Assembly (NCBI GenBank): GCA_937975725.1
Contig: CALJUL010000002.1
Location: 1-21,099 of the forward strand
Origin: an uncultured Pseudoxanthomonas sp.
Lineage (GTDB): Bacteria; Pseudomonadota; Gammaproteobacteria; Xanthomonadales; Xanthomonadaceae
Direction: 5' to 3'
Length of the DNA stretch: 21,099 nt
Shown one piece after another: positions 1 through 7,419 of this stretch. The translations under genes and the position numbers were made by a program. The notes below the pieces were generated by a model. That model saw only the letters and a program-made list of their open reading frames with translations, was not told the origin of the DNA and did no database searches. Numbering within the stretch: the stretch's first letter is position 1; the number at the start of each line of letters is the position of its first letter.

Positions 1-875
1 ACCCAGATGTTGCCGGCGTGCGCGTCGGCGTGGAAGAAATTGTCGCGGAACACCTGGGTGTAGAACACCCGCACGCCCTTGGCCGCCAGCGCCTTGCGGT
101 CGACGCCGGCCGCATCCAGCGCGGCGACGTCGTCCGAGGGAATGCCGTACACGCGCTCCATGGTCAGCGCGCGCTCGGCGGTGTGGGTCCAGATCACTTC
201 CGGCACGTACAGGTCCGGCGAGTCCTTCCAGAAGCGGCGCATCACGCTGGCGTTGGCGCCCTCGCGCTGCAGGTCGAGTTCAGCGGCGAGGGTGGATTCG
301 ATCTCGGCGACGATCTCGCGCGGGCGGATCTTGTCCGCGCTGGGATGGGCACGGTCCACCAGCGCGGCGACCGAGTTGAGCAGGGCGATGTCGGCGGCGA
401 TCTGCCTCTCGATCTCCGGCCGCAGCACCTTGACCACCACCTCGCGGCCGCCGGCCAGGACGGCGCCGTGCACCTGCGCGATCGAGGCCGAGGCCAGCGG
501 CACCGTGTCGAACGAGGCGAACGCCTCGGCCACCGGGCGGCCCAGCGCCTGCTCGACGATGCGGCGCGCGGTCTCGCCGTCGAACGGCTTCACCCGGTCC
601 TGGAGCAGCGCCAGTTCCTCCGCCACGTCCGGCGGGACCAAGTCGCGGCGGGTGGACAGGATCTGCCCGAACTTGACGAAGATCGGCCCCAGTTCCTGCA
701 AGGCCAGCCGCAGGCGCGCGCCGCGCGGCTGCGCGGCGATCTCGGCCGAGGCGCGCGGCACGAACGGCCGCGCCAACCGCAGCCAGCGTTCGGCCGGGGT
801 GTCGTCCAGCAGGTCGTCCAGGCGGTAGCGCAGCAGCACGCGGCCGATCTTGCTGGCCCGCAGGACGGACTTCAT
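1..875 (-). CDS. ubiB: UbiB, ABC1/ADCK-family atypical kinase (3' end cut by window edge)
   Basis: UbiB is an ATPase of the protein-kinase-like ABC1/ADCK/COQ8 family needed for aerobic ubiquinone biosynthesis at the inner membrane. The visible 291 residues include the family's KxGQ motif (KFGQ, residues 68-71, followed by ILSTRRDL), the Ala-rich nucleotide loop (SASIAQVH), the VVVKVLRP lysine strand, an AELDL helix and, at the cut end, the catalytic-loop region FFHADAHAGN. E. coli UbiB has HADMHPGN there, as far as I recall. The ATG at 873-875 overlaps the ubiJ stop as ATGA, so the two genes are translationally coupled. About 250 residues of the kinase lobe and the C-terminal membrane helices expected for the family (about 550 residues) lie outside the window. 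Identity is very likely; nothing looks broken in the visible part. Confidence 0.95.
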   Translation of the reverse strand, partial: MKSVLRASKIGRVLLRYRLDDLLDDTPAERWLRLARPFVPRASAEIAAQPRGARLRLALQELGPIFVKFGQILSTRRDLVPPDVAEELALLQDRVKPFDGETARRIVEQALGRPVAEAFASFDTVPLASASIAQVHGAVLAGGREVVVKVLRPEIERQIAADIALLNSVAALVDRAHPSADKIRPREIVAEIESTLAAELDLQREGANASVMRRFWKDSPDLYVPEVIWTHTAERALTMERVYGIPSDDVAALDAAGVDRKALAAKGVRVFYTQVFRDNFFHADAHAGNIW

Positions 876-1513
876 GCGCGATGCTCCGCGCGCGCGGCCA
901 GGCGACCGACCCGGACCGCGATGCGCTCCACGTCGTCGCGCAGCGCGTCCACGTCGTCGTGGAAGGCGTTGAGCTCGGCGCGGCCGACCACGTCGCGCGA
1001 TTCCTCGGTGACGTATTCCGCGGCGGTGCCGGCCAGGTTGCCGGCCGCCGTGCGCGCGCTGCGCAGCGCGGCCTGCACGGCGTTGGCCATCTGCACGCCG
1101 ATCACGTCGCCGAACACGCGGGTGAACGGCAGCGACCAGTCCGGATCGAACCTGCCCGCCAGCGCTTGCAGGCGGCGTGCGAGCTCGGCATCGCCGGACA
1201 CCTTCACCTTGCCCACCGGCGGCGCGTGGTCGCGGCGCAGGAACGGCAACTGGCCCAGCAGGCCGCCCAGCGTGCTGCGCACGGCCAGGTCGGCTTCCAG
1301 CACTTCGCTGGCCGGGCCCACCTGCAGGCCGCCGCCGGCGACGACGATGTCCATCGCCAGCGCGGGCGCGTCGACCTTCAACTGGATGCGCCGCCCTTCC
1401 AGCGGCCGCAGCGCGGCCTGCGCGTCGGGGTCGAGCGACAGCGCGTGGTTGAGCGCGGTTTCCAGCGCGCGGCCGGCCAGTGGCTTGAGGGCGTCGAAGG
1501 GGGACAGGTCCAT
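872..1513 (-). CDS. ubiJ: UbiJ, SCP2-domain ubiquinone biosynthesis accessory factor
   Basis: The 213-residue protein has the UbiJ layout: an SCP2-like sterol-carrier domain over roughly residues 20-110 (PLEGRRIQLKVD, then alternating strands) and a charged C-terminal helix, HDDVDALRDDVERIAVRVGR, likely a coiled coil. UbiJ is an accessory factor that binds lipid intermediates in the soluble Ubi complex. Its gene normally lies just before ubiB, as here, with a 4-base ATGA overlap. ubiE, often the first gene of this operon, is not upstream; the next gene is divergent ddl. The ATG at 1511-1513 is preceded by TAGAAT only six bases upstream and has no Shine-Dalgarno sequence, which fits a leaderless transcript and supports this start. 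Confidence 0.9.
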   Translation of the reverse strand: MDLSPFDALKPLAGRALETALNHALSLDPDAQAALRPLEGRRIQLKVDAPALAMDIVVAGGGLQVGPASEVLEADLAVRSTLGGLLGQLPFLRRDHAPPVGKVKVSGDAELARRLQALAGRFDPDWSLPFTRVFGDVIGVQMANAVQAALRSARTAAGNLAGTAAEYVTEESRDVVGRAELNAFHDDVDALRDDVERIAVRVGRLAARAEHRA

Positions 1514-1519
1514 GCCGCC

Positions 1520-1525
1520 ATTCTA
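1520..1525 (-). promoter_or_regulatory. -10 box for ubiJ-ubiB (leaderless type)
   Basis: On the minus strand this reads TAGAAT, followed by six bases and the ubiJ ATG. A -10 box this close to the start would put transcription initiation at or next to the A of ATG. No clear -35 is visible. The call is by motif and spacing only. Confidence 0.5.
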
Positions 1526-1551
1526 GCGGCCTATCCGTCCGCCGACGGCAC

Positions 1552-1557
1552 TAGAAT
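1552..1557 (+). promoter_or_regulatory. -10 box for ddl
   Basis: TAGAAT on the plus strand, 29 bases before the ddl GTG. With the minus-strand TAGAAT at 1520-1525 it makes a compact divergent promoter inside the 73-base ubiJ/ddl gap. No convincing -35 is seen. Confidence 0.45.
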
Positions 1558-1586
1558 GCGGACTCCAAGGACCATGGGACTCCCGG

Positions 1587-2675
1587 GTGGACAGGATCCG
1601 CGTCGGCATCATCTTCGGCGGCAAGTCGGCCGAGCACGAGGTTTCGCTGCAATCGGCGCGCAACATCCTCGACGCGCTGGACCGCACGCGTTTCGACGCC
1701 ATCCTGATCGGCATCGACAAGCAGGGCCAGTGGCACATCAGCGATGCCGACGGCTTCCTGCTCAACGCCGACGACCCGGCGCGGATCGCGCTCAACCGCA
1801 GCGGCCATTCGCTGGCCGTGGCGCCGGGACGCGAGCGCGGCCAGCTCGTGCCGGCCGATCCAGGGCGCAGCCTGGAGCAGATCGACGTGCTGTTCCCCAT
1901 CGTGCACGGCACCCTGGGCGAGGACGGCTCGCTGCAGGGTTTGCTGCGCATGGCCAACCTTCCCTTCGTCGGCTCCTCCGTGCTGGGCTCGGCCGTGGCG
2001 ATGGACAAGGACGTGGCCAAGCGCCTGCTGCGCGACGCCGGCCTGGACGTGGCGCCGTTCGCCTGCCTGCGCCGCGGCGATGCCGCCGACTTCGACGCAT
2101 TGACAGACCGGCTCGGCCTGCCCCTGTTCGTGAAGCCCGCCAACCAGGGTTCGTCGGTCGGCGTGAGCAGGGTGCACGATGCCGCCGGCTTCGCCGAGGC
2201 CCTCGCGCTGGCCTTCGCCTACGACCACAAGGTGCTGGTGGAAACGGCCATCGACGGCCGCGAGATCGAGTGCGCGGTGCTGGGCAACGACCGGCCCGAG
2301 GCCAGCGTCTGCGGCGAGATCGTCGTGCACGACGCGTTCTACGCCTACGACACCAAGTACATCAACGAGCACGGCGCCGACGTGGTGGTGCCGGCCGCCC
2401 TCGACGCGGCCAAGAGCGACGAGATCCGCGGCATCGCCGTGCGCGCCTTCCGCGCGCTGGAGTGCGCGGGGCTGGCGCGCGTGGACGTGTTCCTGACGCC
2501 CGAGGGCAAGGTGGTGGTGAACGAGGTCAACACCCTGCCCGGCTTCACCCGCATCAGCATGTATCCCAAGCTGTGGCAGGCCAGCGGGCTGGACTACGGC
2601 GCGCTGGTGACCCGCCTGATCGAACTGGCACTGGAGCGCCATCGCGCCGACTGCACGCTGCGCAGTTCGGTGTAG
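1587..2675 (+). CDS. ddl: D-alanine--D-alanine ligase
   Basis: ATP-grasp ligase making D-Ala-D-Ala for peptidoglycan in the cytoplasm. The 362 residues carry the family landmarks: N-terminal VGIIFGGKSAEHEVSLQSA with the substrate-binding Glu at 16, HGTLGEDG at 107-114, the FVKPANQGSSVGVS ATP-binding segment, the omega-loop region around KYINEHGADV and the metal-binding NEVNTLPGF starting at residue 312. Length and the EHEVSLQSA form fit the DdlA-like branch. The start is GTG at 1587; an ATG at 1574 is in another frame. Translation initiation looks weak: AAGGA lies about 15 bases upstream and a GGGA about 7 bases upstream. The gene stands alone rather than in the mur/fts cluster, which also fits DdlA. 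I see no defect. Confidence 0.95.
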   Translation: MDRIRVGIIFGGKSAEHEVSLQSARNILDALDRTRFDAILIGIDKQGQWHISDADGFLLNADDPARIALNRSGHSLAVAPGRERGQLVPADPGRSLEQIDVLFPIVHGTLGEDGSLQGLLRMANLPFVGSSVLGSAVAMDKDVAKRLLRDAGLDVAPFACLRRGDAADFDALTDRLGLPLFVKPANQGSSVGVSRVHDAAGFAEALALAFAYDHKVLVETAIDGREIECAVLGNDRPEASVCGEIVVHDAFYAYDTKYINEHGADVVVPAALDAAKSDEIRGIAVRAFRALECAGLARVDVFLTPEGKVVVNEVNTLPGFTRISMYPKLWQASGLDYGALVTRLIELALERHRADCTLRSSV

Positions 2676-2692
2676 TCCTGCGCGTGGCCCAA

Positions 2693-2720
2693 GCGAAGCC
2701 CGCCTTGCGGCGGGCTTCGC
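2693..2720. terminator. Bidirectional hairpin between ddl and the DUF1328 gene
   Basis: A perfect 12-bp stem (GCGAAGCCCGCC / GGCGGGCTTCGC) around a TTGC loop, 17 bases after the ddl stop and 21 bases beyond the stop of the convergent small gene. It sits where both transcripts should end. Neither side has a real T tract, so intrinsic termination in either direction is inferred from position and stem strength. Confidence 0.65.
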
Positions 2721-2741
2721 GGTGCGGAAGAAGAACGGCGG

Positions 2742-2900
2742 CTAGACCCGCCGGCCGCGCAGCAGCGAAATGATCGCCAGGATCACGAAGACGACGAACA
2801 GCACCCACGCGATGTTGGTGGCGGCGCCGGCGATGCCGCTGAAGCCCAGCACGGCGGCGATCAGGGCGATGACGAAGAAGATGACGGCATAGCGCAGCAT
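2742..2900 (-). CDS. DUF1328/UPF0391 small membrane protein
   Basis: A 52-residue hydrophobic protein beginning MLRYAVIFFVIALIAAVLGF and ending LRGRRV. It has two predicted membrane helices (about residues 4-24 and 29-47) joined by the short SGIAGAATNIAW turn, and a positive C-terminus. This pattern matches the UPF0391/DUF1328 family (YtjA-like), inner-membrane proteins of unknown function. A GGGAG ribosome-binding site lies about seven bases before the ATG. The gene converges on ddl and shares its hairpin terminator. It is monocistronic, with about 340 bases of non-coding DNA upstream. Confidence 0.85.
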   Translation of the reverse strand: MLRYAVIFFVIALIAAVLGFSGIAGAATNIAWVLFVVFVILAIISLLRGRRV

Positions 2901-3065
2901 GGAAACTCCCTTTGGCATGGCCAGTGGTGCAGCCGGTATTGGCGTGCGCCCATGCTGGTCCGCGGGAAGTCGTCGCCGCGTGAGTGCGGCACGCGCGCAG
3001 ACGAATGCGCTTCAGCGTGGTGAGGCGCGTGTGAAGGCGCAAATAACCCCGCACCCTTTCGTATT

Positions 3066-3211
3066 TGTGCAGGAGGGGCTTCAGCCCCGACCGGGACGCC
3101 AACCACCACCACGACACCAAGCGCGCACCAGCGCACCCATCCGGAAAACGACAGGGATGCCGCCGGCACCGACAGAAATCTCCGGCTCTGGGCCGAAGCC
3201 CTCCTGCAAAA
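3066..3211. repeat. Inverted pair of REP-like hairpins (BIME-like unit)
   Basis: The left arm at 3068-3088 reads TGCAGGAGGGGCTTCAGCCC plus C. The right arm at 3190-3208, on the minus strand, reads TGCAGGAGGGCTTCGGCCC. Each contains its own small hairpin (GGGGCT..AGCCCC and GGGCTTCGGCCC) preceded by a TGCAGGAG foot, and they face each other about 100 bases apart. This is the layout of REP pairs common between genes in xanthomonads. The rest of the 2901-3236 gap shows no gene I can support; the part next to 2900 should hold the promoter of the DUF1328 gene. Confidence 0.7.
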
Positions 3212-3236
3212 ACGGCGCGACGGTTCGCGCCGCCGC

Positions 3237-4241
3237 CTAGCCGACAGGATGATCGCGCAGCCAGGCGCGCAACCGCTCGAAGCCTTCCTCCATGCCGACG
3301 CGCGGCGCGTAGCCGAAATCGCGCCGCGCCGGCGCCATGTCGTACCAGTGCGCGGTGCTGAGCTGTTCGGCCAGGAAGCGCGTCATCGGCGGTTCGCCCT
3401 TCAGCGGCAGCGCCGTCCACAGCGCTTCGCACACCGCGCCGATGCGGTAGGCCGCCTTGAACGACAGATGCTTGTCCACGCGCGGCGCGCCCGCGGTGTC
3501 CAGCAGCGCGTCGAGCAACCGGTGCATCGGCCACGGCTCGCCGTTGGAGATGAAATACGCCTTGCCCGCGCAGGCCGCACCGGGCGTCAGGTGGTCGAAG
3601 GCGTCGAAGTGCGCCTGCGCGGCGTTGTCGATGTAGGTGGTGTCCACGCGGTTCTCGCCGCTGCCGACGATGCGCAGCCGCCCGGCGCGCGCGCGCGCCA
3701 CCAGCCGCGGCAGGATCTGGTGGTCGCCCGGCCCCCAGATCAGCCGCGGGCGCAGCGCCACCGTCGCCAGCGACGGGCCGTTGGCCGCCAGCACCGCCTT
3801 CTCGGCAATGGTCTTGGTGGTGGCGTAGGGCGCCTTGAAGCCTTCGCCGTAGGGCACGCTGTCGGCGGTGCCGCCTTCGACCGGATGCGTCGCGCGGTGC
3901 GTCACGCTGGGCGTGGAGGTATAGACCAGGCGCCCGATGCCGTGCGTGCGGCAGGCGTCCAGCACGTTCTGCGTGCCGACCACGTTGGCGTCGTGGTAGC
4001 TCCGGTAGCTGCCCCACGCGCCGGCCTTGGCGGCGTTGTGGAAGATCGCGTCGACGCCCTGCGCCGCATGCGTGAGCGCGTGCGCGTCGGCCAGATCGCC
4101 CTGCACCTGGCCCACGCCGAGCTCGCGCAGCACCGGGTAGTGGCCGCGGTTGAAACTGACCACCTCGTGCCCGCGCTCCACCAGCCCGCGGCACAGCGCC
4201 TGCCCGAGGAAACCGCCGCCGCCCGTCACCAGTATCTTCAT
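3237..4241 (-). CDS. oleD: OleD, NADPH-dependent 2-alkyl-3-ketoalkanoate reductase
   Basis: A 334-residue extended short-chain dehydrogenase that reduces the beta-keto acid made by OleA to the beta-hydroxy acid used by OleC. The N-terminal Rossmann motif is TGGGGFLG (residues 6-13). The active-site region is YTSTPSV (107-113), with the Tyr-x-x-x-Lys pair at Y139 and K143 (YATTK). It also has the 3-beta-HSD-like segments RPRLIWGPGDH and DTTYIDNAAQAH. On its own it could be any NAD-dependent epimerase/dehydratase; the neighbouring oleC, oleB and oleA make OleD the firm choice. It starts 13 bases after the glycosyltransferase stop, so it is probably the last gene of an oleC-GT-oleD unit. A REP-like pair follows its stop. 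Confidence 0.9.
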   Translation of the reverse strand: MKILVTGGGGFLGQALCRGLVERGHEVVSFNRGHYPVLRELGVGQVQGDLADAHALTHAAQGVDAIFHNAAKAGAWGSYRSYHDANVVGTQNVLDACRTHGIGRLVYTSTPSVTHRATHPVEGGTADSVPYGEGFKAPYATTKTIAEKAVLAANGPSLATVALRPRLIWGPGDHQILPRLVARARAGRLRIVGSGENRVDTTYIDNAAQAHFDAFDHLTPGAACAGKAYFISNGEPWPMHRLLDALLDTAGAPRVDKHLSFKAAYRIGAVCEALWTALPLKGEPPMTRFLAEQLSTAHWYDMAPARRDFGYAPRVGMEEGFERLRAWLRDHPVG

Positions 4242-4254
4242 TCCGATCCGTCCC

Positions 4255-5682
4255 TCATGGCGCCGGCGCGCGCAGCGCCAGCAGGCCGCGCGCGAAGAAG
4301 CGGTGCTCCTGTTCCAGGCGTTCCATCTCGTCGCCGGACAGGTGCCCGGCGCGCCGCCCGAGCAGGTCGCGCAGCACCGCGCATTCGGCCGGCGACAGCA
4401 CGCCGGTCGCATAGTCGTTGAAGCTGATGCCGGTCGCCAGGTCGAGCCGGCGCACCAGCGGGCTGGGCGCCACTTCCAGCGCGTCGAAGTCGACATCGCC
4501 GGCGTCCGCATCCTGCGTGGCGTCCAGCGCTTGCGCCAGGTCCGCGCCGAACGCTTCCCTGGACCAGGTGGCGTCGATCAGCGCCGCGCCTTGCGCGCAC
4601 TGGCGGCGCATCTCGCCAGGCCGCGCCAGGTCGGCGGCGATCCGTTCGGCGACCGCGCGGTACGCGGCGAGGTCCGGGCCGCGTCCGGGCATCGGCGCCA
4701 TGCCGGCGGTTTCGAGCACGTGGATGCCGTGCTCTGGCGGCAGCAGATGACGATTGTTGCCGGCGCCGTTGGTGTAGACGGGGCAGCCCTGGTGCACCGA
4801 TTCCAGCAGGTAGAAGCCGAACGGTTCGGGGAAGCGGTTGTAGGCCAGGCCGAACCGGCAGGCGCGCACCAGCCGCACCAGCGCGCACTGGTTGAAGTGC
4901 GGCAGCGGCACCAGGAAATCGGTGCAGCGGAAGCCGGTGCCGTCCAGCAGCATGTCCAGCGCCGCCTGCCGCTCCGGCGTCAGCGACACGTCCGAGATCA
5001 GCAGCAGCACGCGCGGCGTGCCGGCTTCGCGCGCCAGCAGGTTGAGCCAGTAGAGGATGCTCAGCGTGGCGACCATGTCCTGCTTGTCCGGCTGCAACGC
5101 ATGCCCCAGCACGGCGCGGCCGTCGGCTAGGCGCAGCAGTTCCGGCGGCAGGTCCTGGCCCTGCGCGAAGCCGGGATGGCCGTCCGGCGCTTCGACGCAG
5201 GGCACCGGCAGCCGCACATCGCGCACGGCCGGGAAGGCGGCGGCGTTGAGCAGGCGTCGCCGGCGCCAGTCCGGGTAGGCGAACAACGCGCGCAGCACGT
5301 CCGCCAGGTAGGGCGAATTGCCCAGGTGCAGGTCGATGCCGGGCCGGGTCAGCCAGTTGCCGGTGCCGTAGGCCAGTCCGTGGTAGAGCACCACGTTGCG
5401 GTCCGCCTGCGCCTTGCCCGGCGGCAGCACCAGCGTGCCTGCGCCGTCGTAGAGGGCGATGTCGGGCCGCGCGCCGCGCGCGCAGCGGGCGTATTCGGCG
5501 GCCAGCGCGAACGGCAGCATGGCCTCCTCGCTGTCGCCGCCGGCCGGCGGCGGCTGGAACGCTTCGACCGTCCAGCCGCGCGCTTCCAGCAGTGGCCGGA
5601 CGGCATCGTTGACGTAGCCCACCGAGCCGAGGAACGGCGGCCCTCCGGTGCGCGACAGGAACAGGCGGACCGAACGCGTCAT
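4255..5682 (-). CDS. GT-B-fold glycosyltransferase-like protein inside the ole unit
   Basis: A 475-residue protein placed between oleC and oleD. Its ATG overlaps the oleC stop (ATGA), so it should be made with OleC. The N-terminal half opens with a Rossmann-like strand-loop (RLFLSRTGGPPFLGSVGY) and has NVVLYHGLAYGTGNW near 96-110. The C-terminal half has an E-x7-E motif in EPFGFYLLE (E286, E294), then QGCPVYTNGAGNN, the usual nucleotide-sugar site of GT-B retaining enzymes; it resembles GT4/DUF2827 proteins. A tail of about 90 residues after 385, acidic at first, is not part of the standard fold and I do not recognise it. There is no signal peptide or membrane segment, so it is likely cytoplasmic. 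The acceptor is unknown. A link to Ole products is inferred only from coupling. Confidence 0.75.
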   Translation of the reverse strand: MTRSVRLFLSRTGGPPFLGSVGYVNDAVRPLLEARGWTVEAFQPPPAGGDSEEAMLPFALAAEYARCARGARPDIALYDGAGTLVLPPGKAQADRNVVLYHGLAYGTGNWLTRPGIDLHLGNSPYLADVLRALFAYPDWRRRRLLNAAAFPAVRDVRLPVPCVEAPDGHPGFAQGQDLPPELLRLADGRAVLGHALQPDKQDMVATLSILYWLNLLAREAGTPRVLLLISDVSLTPERQAALDMLLDGTGFRCTDFLVPLPHFNQCALVRLVRACRFGLAYNRFPEPFGFYLLESVHQGCPVYTNGAGNNRHLLPPEHGIHVLETAGMAPMPGRGPDLAAYRAVAERIAADLARPGEMRRQCAQGAALIDATWSREAFGADLAQALDATQDADAGDVDFDALEVAPSPLVRRLDLATGISFNDYATGVLSPAECAVLRDLLGRRAGHLSGDEMERLEQEHRFFARGLLALRAPAP

Positions 5683-7322
5683 CGGGCGGCGTCCAGGCGG
5701 TCCGCCGCCCATGCGGCCAGCTTTTCGCGGCCGATCTTGGCGTTGTGGCGGATGTCGACCGGGAAGCGCGGGTGCGGCAGGTAGGCGTCGATCCGCGCCG
5801 TGTGCGGATGGCGCGCCGCGATCGCGCGCAGTTCCTGTTCCATGCGCGCGGGATCGGCGGACGCGCCCGGTTGCAGTTCGTAGCACAGCACCGGGCGCTG
5901 CCGACCGGGCGCGCCCACGCCCACCAGCGCGGTGCGGCGCACCTGCGGGTGGGTGTTGAACACCGGCTCGGCCTGCTCGGTGTAGAGCGGGCCGTCGGCG
6001 GTCTCGACGCGCTGGGTCTTGCGGCCGCAGAACCACAGGCGGCCTTCGCCGTCGAAATAGCCCACGTCGCCCATGCGATGGACGATGCGCTCGCCGCCGC
6101 CGGGCAGCGCTTCGCGGATCTTCGCCGCGGCGGTGGCGGCTTCGCGGCGGTAGTAGGTGTCGGTGGCGGTGGGGCCGGCGACGGTGATCTCGCCGACGTC
6201 GCCGGCGGGCAGGACTTCGGCGCCGCTCCAGTCGGCAAGCGGCGCGTCGGTGATGCGGATGACGCGCACCTCGTTGGGCGGCACCGGGCGGCCCACGCAG
6301 GTGCCGGCGCCGGCCTCGGTGGCCGCGCGCGTGTCCTGCAGTTCGCGGCCTTCGATCACCGCCACCGGCAGGCATTCGGTGGCGCCGTAGGGCGTCCAGA
6401 ACTGCGCGTCCTCGGGCAGCAGCGCGCGCATACGCGCCACCACGCCGGGTGGCACCGGCGCGCCGGCGGAGGTCACGCGGCGCACGCCGGGCAGCGGCTG
6501 GCCATGGTCGGCCAACACCTTCATCAGCGCGGGCGAGCCGAACAACTGGGTCACGCCAAACTGCGCGATGGCGGCGTGCAGTTTGTGCGGGTCGGCGCTG
6601 GCCGGGCGGGTGGGGTCCATGTCGGGGATGACCGAGGTCAGCCCCAGCGCCGGATCGAACAGCGCGAACGGCGGGAAGGTCGGCAGGTCCACGCCGCCGG
6701 GCTGCATGCCGAACGCCTGGCGCAGCAGTTCGATCTGGGCGACGAAATGGCGGTGGCGGTACACCACGCCCTTGGGCACGCCGGTGGAGCCGCTGGTGAA
6801 CAGGATGCCGGCCACGTCGTCCGGCGCGGTGGCGGCGAGCTGCGGGCCCGCGCCGCGGCCTTGCGCCTCGACCTGCGCCAGCGTGGCGCCGCCCCAGCCC
6901 CAGCGGCGGCCGACGGTGACGATCTTCCGCGCCGATTTCGCCCAGCCCAGCAGCAGGCGGGCGGCCTGCGCCAGCGGGATGCCGACGAAGGCTTCGGGCT
7001 CGGCTTCGTCCAGGCATTGCTTCAGCGCGCGCCGGTCGATGCCGGGGTCCACCAGCACCGGCACCGCGCCGGCCTTGAACAGCGCGAACATCAGCAGGAA
7101 GAACTCGGGCGTGGGCCGCACCATCACCACCGTGCGGGTGCCGCGGCCGATGCCGTGCGCGGCCAGCCCGGCGGCGATGGCGTCGCTGCGCGCATCCAGT
7201 TGCGCGTAGGTCAGTTCGAAGCGGTAGCGGCCGGCGCGGTCGGGGCAGCGCATGGCCACCTGGTCGGGCCGTTCGCGGGCCAGCCGCGGCAGGCTGGCGG
7301 CGATGTTGCACGGTTCGGTCAT
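5679..7322 (-). CDS. oleC: OleC, beta-lactone synthetase (AMP-forming ligase family)
   Basis: A 547-residue ANL-superfamily enzyme. OleC uses ATP to turn syn/anti beta-hydroxy acids into beta-lactones, the step before olefin release. Visible ANL motifs are the P-loop FTSGSTGVPKG (175-185), YGATE (312-316), the GDVGYFDGEGRLWF hinge region with GD at 418-419, FCGRK (432-435 region) and the C-terminal HNAKIGREKL with the likely catalytic Lys at 529. It is a stand-alone protein, not the OleBC fusion found in some other phyla. The start is the ATG at 7320-7322, preceded by GACAAT six bases upstream. The stop overlaps the start of the glycosyltransferase gene. Cellular location is cytoplasmic, in the Ole multi-enzyme assembly. 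Confidence 0.93.
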   Translation of the reverse strand: MTEPCNIAASLPRLARERPDQVAMRCPDRAGRYRFELTYAQLDARSDAIAAGLAAHGIGRGTRTVVMVRPTPEFFLLMFALFKAGAVPVLVDPGIDRRALKQCLDEAEPEAFVGIPLAQAARLLLGWAKSARKIVTVGRRWGWGGATLAQVEAQGRGAGPQLAATAPDDVAGILFTSGSTGVPKGVVYRHRHFVAQIELLRQAFGMQPGGVDLPTFPPFALFDPALGLTSVIPDMDPTRPASADPHKLHAAIAQFGVTQLFGSPALMKVLADHGQPLPGVRRVTSAGAPVPPGVVARMRALLPEDAQFWTPYGATECLPVAVIEGRELQDTRAATEAGAGTCVGRPVPPNEVRVIRITDAPLADWSGAEVLPAGDVGEITVAGPTATDTYYRREAATAAAKIREALPGGGERIVHRMGDVGYFDGEGRLWFCGRKTQRVETADGPLYTEQAEPVFNTHPQVRRTALVGVGAPGRQRPVLCYELQPGASADPARMEQELRAIAARHPHTARIDAYLPHPRFPVDIRHNAKIGREKLAAWAADRLDAAR

Positions 7323-7328
7323 GCGCGC

Positions 7329-7334
7329 ATTGTC
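7329..7334 (-). promoter_or_regulatory. -10 box for oleC-GT-oleD (leaderless type)
   Basis: The minus strand reads GACAAT, then six bases, then the oleC ATG. Spacing is the same as at ubiJ and at the HTH-ATPase gene. It suggests oleC, the glycosyltransferase and oleD start from their own promoter rather than from that of oleB. The hexamer is weaker than the TAGAAT boxes. Confidence 0.4.
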
Positions 7335-7419
7335 GCCGCTCGCGGGGGGATTTGCGCCAGCCGCCGCGCTTGGCAGAATCCGCCTCCCCCCGGTTCCCTC
7401 GCGCACGGCCCGAGACAGC

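Noticed and set aside
18..1526. 502-codon plus-strand open frame
   Set aside because: Antisense to ubiB and ubiJ, whose motifs are clear on the other strand.
1574..1576. ATG as ddl start
   Set aside because: It is in a different frame from the Ddl protein; GTG at 1587 gives the family N-terminus.
881..2773. Long plus-strand open frame of 630 codons
   Set aside because: It runs antisense to ubiJ and then out of frame through ddl; composition is Arg/Ala/Gly-rich as expected of a GC-rich shadow, and no family motif is present.
2861..3169. Possible 102-residue minus-strand protein upstream of the DUF1328 gene
   Set aside because: It overlaps the start and ribosome-binding site of the DUF1328 gene and one REP arm; no recognisable features.
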